DNA of 8,489 nt from Candidatus Symbiobacter sp. (GTDB lineage: Bacteria; Pseudomonadota; Alphaproteobacteria; Elsterales; Elsteraceae), in NCBI GenBank assembly GCA_030054015.1, contig JASGCR010000081.1, forward strand, positions 1-8,489, given 5' to 3'. Below the pieces are notes generated by a model. The model made no database searches and was not told where the DNA came from. It saw only the letters and a list, made by a program, of their open reading frames with translations. The first letter of the stretch is position 1, and the number at the start of each line of letters is the position of its first letter. The position numbers and the translations under genes are program-made. Shown here piece after piece: positions 5,618 through 8,489 of this stretch.

Positions 5618-6662
5618 CCTTTTCCTGATAGGCGCATCGGCAAAATGCCTCTGGGCACAGGCGTTGTTGCACGGCCGAGCATAAAACCGCACCAGATTCT
5701 AAGCTGTCGCCCACCAATTTCGCCAGGCCTTGGATGAAGCCAGGCGTGACCGCGACGGTGGGAACGCGGAAATAATTTGGCACCCCATGTTGCGCCGCCA
5801 AATCTTTGTATTCAATATCCAATTCAACCAAGGTTTCCGAATGTTCCGAGACAAAGGCAATCGGGCAGAGAACAATATTGTGTTTTTTCTCACCCGCTTG
5901 GATGATTTCATGCTCGGTGGCGGGTTTGATCCATTCCAAAGGCCCCACCCGGCTTTGGTAACAGACCGTCCAATCTAAATTCGGGAGTGCCAGTTGAGTG
6001 ACCAGGGCCTGAGCGGTTTGTTCAACCTGGTATTGATAGGGGTCGCCTTTTGCTATGATTTTTTTGGGCAGCCCATGGGCTGACAGCAAAAGTTTGGTCG
6101 GGCCAAGGGCGCGGCTTTTTTGATAAATGGGTTTAACAAGATCGGATAAACTCTTGATAAAATTGGGTAATTGTGGATAGCAACAAATCGCCTGGGTCGT
6201 GGCGGTGAGGCCTTGCTGCTTGGCTTCTTGATGCCATAATTTGAGCGACGACCCGCTGGTGGTGGTGGAAAATTGCGGATAAAGCGGGAGCAATATAATT
6301 TTGTCGGGGGCGTATTTTTTGACCTCCGCGACGGTTGCGGCGGTCATGGGATGCCAATAACGCATGGCGATAAAAACTTTCACCTCCTGGTCGGGGGTTA
6401 GAAATTCCTTGGTTATGGCTTGGTGGAGGGCATCGGCTTGCGCCTTGGTATTGGCAAGCAAGGGCGAGCTGCCGCCCATTTTTTCATAAATCGCCTGCGC
6501 GGTTTTGGCGCGTTTTTTGCCAATAAACTGCGCCAGTATCCCGCGCCAGGGTTGCGGCAGATCGATAATCCCACGATCGCTAAAGAGATTGATTAAAAAG
6601 GGCGCGACCGCCTTTGGCGCATCCGGAGCCCCTAAATTAAACAGAACAATGGCGAGTTTCAT
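5601..6662 (-). CDS. hemH: Ferrochelatase
   Basis: HemH inserts ferrous iron into protoporphyrin IX, the last step of protoheme synthesis. The 353-residue protein begins MKLAIVLFNLGAPD, a standard start. It has the catalytic histidine in LLSAHGLPKK (His196), the CYQSRVGPLEW block, and the glutamate-rich SEHSETLVELDIEY segment (Glu276 matches the human catalytic Glu343 by motif). The C terminus has four cysteines (328, 336, 341 and 343, pattern C-x7-C-x4-C-x-C). These probably bind a [2Fe-2S] cluster, as reported for some bacterial ferrochelatases including Caulobacter; ligand assignment here is inference. The ATG at 6660-6662 fits the family. A TTG at 6683 would add seven residues without a better ribosome-binding site. 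The last residues (KVRGKR) are encoded by a heptamer repeat, so the tail may be recent. Confidence 0.97.
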   Translation of the reverse strand: MKLAIVLFNLGAPDAPKAVAPFLINLFSDRGIIDLPQPWRGILAQFIGKKRAKTAQAIYEKMGGSSPLLANTKAQADALHQAITKEFLTPDQEVKVFIAMRYWHPMTAATVAEVKKYAPDKIILLPLYPQFSTTTSGSSLKLWHQEAKQQGLTATTQAICCYPQLPNFIKSLSDLVKPIYQKSRALGPTKLLLSAHGLPKKIIAKGDPYQYQVEQTAQALVTQLALPNLDWTVCYQSRVGPLEWIKPATEHEIIQAGEKKHNIVLCPIAFVSEHSETLVELDIEYKDLAAQHGVPNYFRVPTVAVTPGFIQGLAKLVGDSLESGAVLCSAVQQRLCPEAFCRCAYQEKVRGKR

Positions 6663-6719
6663 TTTTGTCAGAGCCTGTTCCAAAGTTAATGCCAGAAGGA
6701 CACTATTCCCGTTATGCGG

Positions 6720-6748
6720 AGTAAAGAATGTTAAAAAAAGAGCGTCAA
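6720..6748 (-). promoter_or_regulatory. Candidate hemH promoter using a repeat terminus as -35 box
   Basis: On the minus strand TTGACG (6748-6743, 5/6) is followed after exactly 17 bp by TTTACT (6725-6720, 4/6). A start near 6713 would give a leader of about 50 nt to the hemH ATG. The -35 box is the junction of a T-run with the terminus TGACGCT of the neighbouring palindromic repeat. This suggests that insertion or iteration of the repeat created or replaced the promoter. Motif match only. Confidence 0.4.
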
Positions 6749-6768
6749 AAAGGGAGCGTCAAAAAGGG
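6741..6768 (+). repeat. 14-bp tandem repeat at the left end of element R3
   Basis: AGCGTCAAAAAGGG occurs at 6741-6754 and 6755-6768, directly followed by the full terminus AGCGTCATTACCC at 6769. The same 14-bp spacing between copies of the terminus is seen at the outer end of R1 (50-69). Repetition of the terminus therefore appears to be a property of the family rather than of one locus. Confidence 0.88.
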
Positions 6769-6953
6769 AGCGTCATTACCCGCCGGACAGCAAGCGGGAA
6801 TCCGCTTGCTGTCCGAGTCGGGGCCTGTCCCCCGCCCGTGACGTAAGTCACGGGTCGGGGGAAAGCCCCCAGGAGTATTATTCCCCCAATGCCTGGGGGA
6901 TTACCCGACAGATTAATGCCGCTTCGCGGCAAAAATCTGCGGGTAATGACGCT
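6769..6953 (+). repeat. Mosaic palindromic repeat, copy R3 (185 bp, four hairpins)
   Basis: It starts with AGCGTCATTACCCGCC and ends with GCGGGTAATGACGCT. The first hairpin is a 14-bp perfect stem (6784-6797 with 6802-6815) in the slot where R2 has a different stem. Next is a long G/C-rich hairpin that R2 lacks (6829-6842 with 6847-6861, one bulged T, closed further out by GGGGC/GCCCC). The shared CCCCAGGAGTATTATT segment follows at about 6867-6882. Last is the module also found as R1 (6899-6953), with GCCGC-TTC-GCGGC at its centre. It fills most of the 334-bp gap between hemE and hemH, where no gene is seen. A run of T follows on the plus strand only, so it is not an obvious terminator for hemE. 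Confidence 0.92.
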
Positions 6954-6982
6954 CTTTTTTTAGGCAATAGGCCTCCTCTTGT

Positions 6983-7018
6983 TAATGATGCCCTTCTTAT
7001 TTAGAGAGAGCATCATTA
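6983..7018. repeat. Diverged repeat ends overlapping the hemE 3' end
   Basis: TAATGATGC (6983-6991) and GCATCATTA (7010-7018) form a 9-bp inverted repeat around the hemE stop codon. The left part (TAATGATGCCCTTCTTATTT) closely resembles the right flank of R2 (TAATGACGCTCTTCTTTATT). The right part (GAGAGCATCATTACC) resembles the left terminus GAGAGCGTCATTACC. I read these as decayed ends of the same family. The hairpin could end hemE transcripts, but no U-run is present on that strand. Confidence 0.55.
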
Positions 7019-8067
7019 CCAATCCCATGATCTTTTATCACCTTCGCCAGGCGGGTGACATGCTCAGGCGGGGTCTCTGGCAATATGCCGTGACCAAGAT
7101 TGAAGATATATCTATTATTCCCCATTTTGTCGAGCCACCTTAAAATGGTTTTTTCCAGGTCAGGCCCGCCGCTCAGCAACCGAATCGGGTCTAAATTCCC
7201 CTGCACAATATGCGTTTCTTTTAATTTAAGCGCGACATCAAGCGGTACGCTGGGGTCAAGGTTGATCGCATCGGCCGGGCAGGCTTGGCAAAAATTTTCC
7301 AGCAAAAGACCGGCATGGCGGGGAAAACAAATAATCGGACAGGCGGGGAACCGCGTTTTAAGGGCAGAAATAATTTTTTGGGTGGGTTTAATCACAAAAT
7401 GGGTGAAACTTTCTTCGTCAAGCATCCCGGCCCAGCTGTCAAAGATTTGTACGCAATCGACCCCGGCCTCAATCTGACGGGTGAGATAAATAATCGTGTG
7501 ATCCGTCACCATATCCAACAAAATTTGAAATTGGTCGGGCTGGGTAAAGGCAAATTGTTTGCTGTGGCGAAAATCGCGGCTGGTTTTGCCCTCAATCATG
7601 TAACTTGTCACGGTCCATGGCGCGCCAGCAAAGCCAATCAGGGTTTTACTGGGCGTAAGGGCGCGTTTGAGGTTTTTAATGGTTTCCAGTACTGGCGCGA
7701 TTTTGCTTTCAAATCCGCTGTGATTAAGGGCATGGATGCCGCTTAAATCGCGGATGGGGGTTAAAATTGGCCCGATTCCTTCGTCGAAGCGTAAATTTTG
7801 CCCCAAACCATAGGCCAGAATTAATATATCCGAAAATAAAATCGCCCCATCCATGTCAAACCGCTCAATCGGCTGCAGCGTCACCTGGCTGGCGAGATCG
7901 GGATTCAGGCATAATTCCAAAAATCCGCCTGCTTTTTGCCGCACCGCTTGATATTCGGGCAGGTAACGCCCGGCCTGGCGCATGAGCCAAAACGGGGTTT
8001 TTTCGGTGGTTTCACCCATAAGACGGGCGAGCATGGGTTGTAATGGTGGCGGGTTGGCGATGGACAT
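6997..8067 (-). CDS. hemE: Uroporphyrinogen decarboxylase
   Basis: HemE removes the four acetate carboxyls of uroporphyrinogen III to give coproporphyrinogen III. The 356-residue protein carries family signature 1 (RQAGRYLPEY, residues 30-39), the catalytic aspartate in LFSDIL (Asp80), signature 2 (GFAGAPWTVTSYMIEG), the FDSWAGML segment and the C-terminal NLGHGILPETPPEHV. I prefer the ATG at 8065-8067; a GTG at 8077-8079 would add four residues, and neither has a strong Shine-Dalgarno. The C-terminal residues GNDALSK lie beyond the usual conserved end and are encoded by sequence resembling a palindromic-repeat terminus. It leads the heme cluster hemE-hemH-hemJ, but a 334-bp repeat-filled gap separates it from hemH. 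Its upstream side faces a candidate replication origin, as in Caulobacter. Confidence 0.97.
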   Translation of the reverse strand: MSIANPPPLQPMLARLMGETTEKTPFWLMRQAGRYLPEYQAVRQKAGGFLELCLNPDLASQVTLQPIERFDMDGAILFSDILILAYGLGQNLRFDEGIGPILTPIRDLSGIHALNHSGFESKIAPVLETIKNLKRALTPSKTLIGFAGAPWTVTSYMIEGKTSRDFRHSKQFAFTQPDQFQILLDMVTDHTIIYLTRQIEAGVDCVQIFDSWAGMLDEESFTHFVIKPTQKIISALKTRFPACPIICFPRHAGLLLENFCQACPADAINLDPSVPLDVALKLKETHIVQGNLDPIRLLSGGPDLEKTILRWLDKMGNNRYIFNLGHGILPETPPEHVTRLAKVIKDHGIGNDALSK

Positions 8068-8079
8068 GGCGTTACTCAC

Positions 8080-8440
8080 AATGGGGTGCAGCTTTATCTA
8101 TAGAGCATTTTTAAAAAATAAAAGGTAGTATTGGTAAGAGGGATGTTGATCCTGGGGATTTTTTTTCTCCACGTTTTTATTCCGATTTTTTCCACAGTCG
8201 CGGCCCTGGCGCAAGGCTTAAAATTTTGCGCCTTTGCCGAATTTTACCTTTTTATCCCCGGTTACAATTTTCCCCTGTTTTTGCCCAGGGAAAGCTTGGG
8301 TACAATTTTTCTGCGCTTGGGGGTGGAATTTGGAGGATGGCCCTGGCACCCCCGTCTGTCCACAGATCGCGTAATTTATACCGGGTCTTGTTGGTGTGGC
8401 GGGTGAGGACGCTATCGGAAGGTTTGAATAAGTCTCAAAA
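8080..8440. other. Gene-poor region upstream of hemE; candidate replication origin
   Basis: These ~360 bp hold no confident gene. The plus strand is T-rich, with an A/T stretch at 8108-8124. There are DnaA-box-like 9-mers: TTTTCCACA at 8188-8196 (8/9 to TTATCCACA), CTGTCCACA at 8356-8364 (7/9), TTATCCCCG at 8252-8260 (7/9) and TTATCTATA at 8094-8102 (7/9). In Caulobacter and Rickettsia the chromosome origin is adjacent to hemE, which makes this the natural place to look. All six housekeeping genes are transcribed away from it. No perfect box and no paired TTAA CtrA sites were found, so the call is tentative. It must also contain the hemE promoter, which I cannot place. Confidence 0.3.
8143..8406 (+). 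CDS. Doubtful small ORF with signal-peptide-like start
   Basis: An 87-residue frame starts MLILGIFFLHVFIPIFSTVAALAQG, which reads like a secretory signal peptide with an ALA-Q cleavage site. The remainder is rich in Phe and Gly and ends GSCWCGG. I recognise no family. The purine-rich AAGAGGG abuts the ATG with no spacing, so initiation is doubtful, and Phe/Leu-rich frames arise easily in T-rich DNA. The same stretch contains the DnaA-like boxes. I consider non-coding DNA more likely. Confidence 0.15.
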   Translation: MLILGIFFLHVFIPIFSTVAALAQGLKFCAFAEFYLFIPGYNFPLFLPRESLGTIFLRLGVEFGGWPWHPRLSTDRVIYTGSCWCGG

Positions 8441-8445
8441 AAGAG

Positions 8446-8489
8446 AGCGTCATTACCCGCAGATTTTTGCCGCGAAGCGGCATAAATCT
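8446..8489 (-). repeat. Mosaic palindromic repeat, copy R4 (inverted, cut by window edge)
   Basis: This is the reverse complement of the R1-type module: the terminus AGCGTCATTACCCGC, then a stem with TTGCCGC-GAA-GCGGCA at its centre. Compared with R1 over the shared part it differs at two positions. It is in the opposite orientation to R1, R2 and R3 and closes the hemE upstream region. Confidence 0.85.

Noticed and set aside
5310..5684. 124-residue plus-strand frame with repeated GSVITR segments
   Set aside because: It is made of the palindromic repeats and the antisense of hemJ and hemH ends; not a gene.
6899..6961. R3 end hairpin plus T-run as an intrinsic terminator
   Set aside because: The T-run is on the plus strand, opposite to hemE and hemH, and is separated from the central stem; no plus-strand gene leads into it.

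Overview
The window looks like chromosomal DNA from an alphaproteobacterium, probably an uncultured or deep-branching one of roughly balanced GC content. The evidence is the hemE-hemH-hemJ-rho gene order typical of that class, an [2Fe-2S]-type cysteine tail on ferrochelatase, and the use of HemJ as protoporphyrinogen oxidase. All six housekeeping genes lie on the minus strand. Read in their own direction (right to left) they are hemE (8067-6997), hemH (6662-5601), hemJ (5323-4898), rho (3899-2643), dnaN (2504-1359) and recF (1332-91).

HemE, HemJ and HemH cover the uroporphyrinogen decarboxylation, protoporphyrinogen oxidation and iron insertion steps of heme synthesis; coproporphyrinogen oxidase is not here. 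Rho ends transcription. DnaN (sliding clamp) and RecF (gap repair) form a tight operon with a good sigma70-type promoter, and no dnaA precedes them. Between hemJ and rho sits one plus-strand gene, a small pentapeptide-repeat lipoprotein (4489-4881). It is preceded by two possible 19-residue ORFs in the same frame and a long non-coding stretch that also holds the rho leader.

The most unusual content is a family of mosaic palindromic repeats. Copies occupy 1-55, about 5369-5585, 6741-6953 and 8446-8489, and diverged ends occur at the 3' end of hemE (6983-7018). Full copies are bounded by AGCGTCATTACCCGC and its reverse complement. Between these ends are interchangeable hairpins, and the ends themselves are iterated in tandem with 14-bp or 36-bp periods. 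The repeats abut or run into gene ends: they seem to supply the last codons of hemE, and a -35-like box upstream of hemH. Partial copies in opposite orientation lie at the two ends of the window.

The stretch upstream of hemE (8080-8440) is T-rich and contains DnaA-box-like sequences. Because the Caulobacter and Rickettsia origins lie next to hemE, it is a reasonable but unproven candidate for the replication origin. I found no tRNA, rRNA, CRISPR array or transposase gene.
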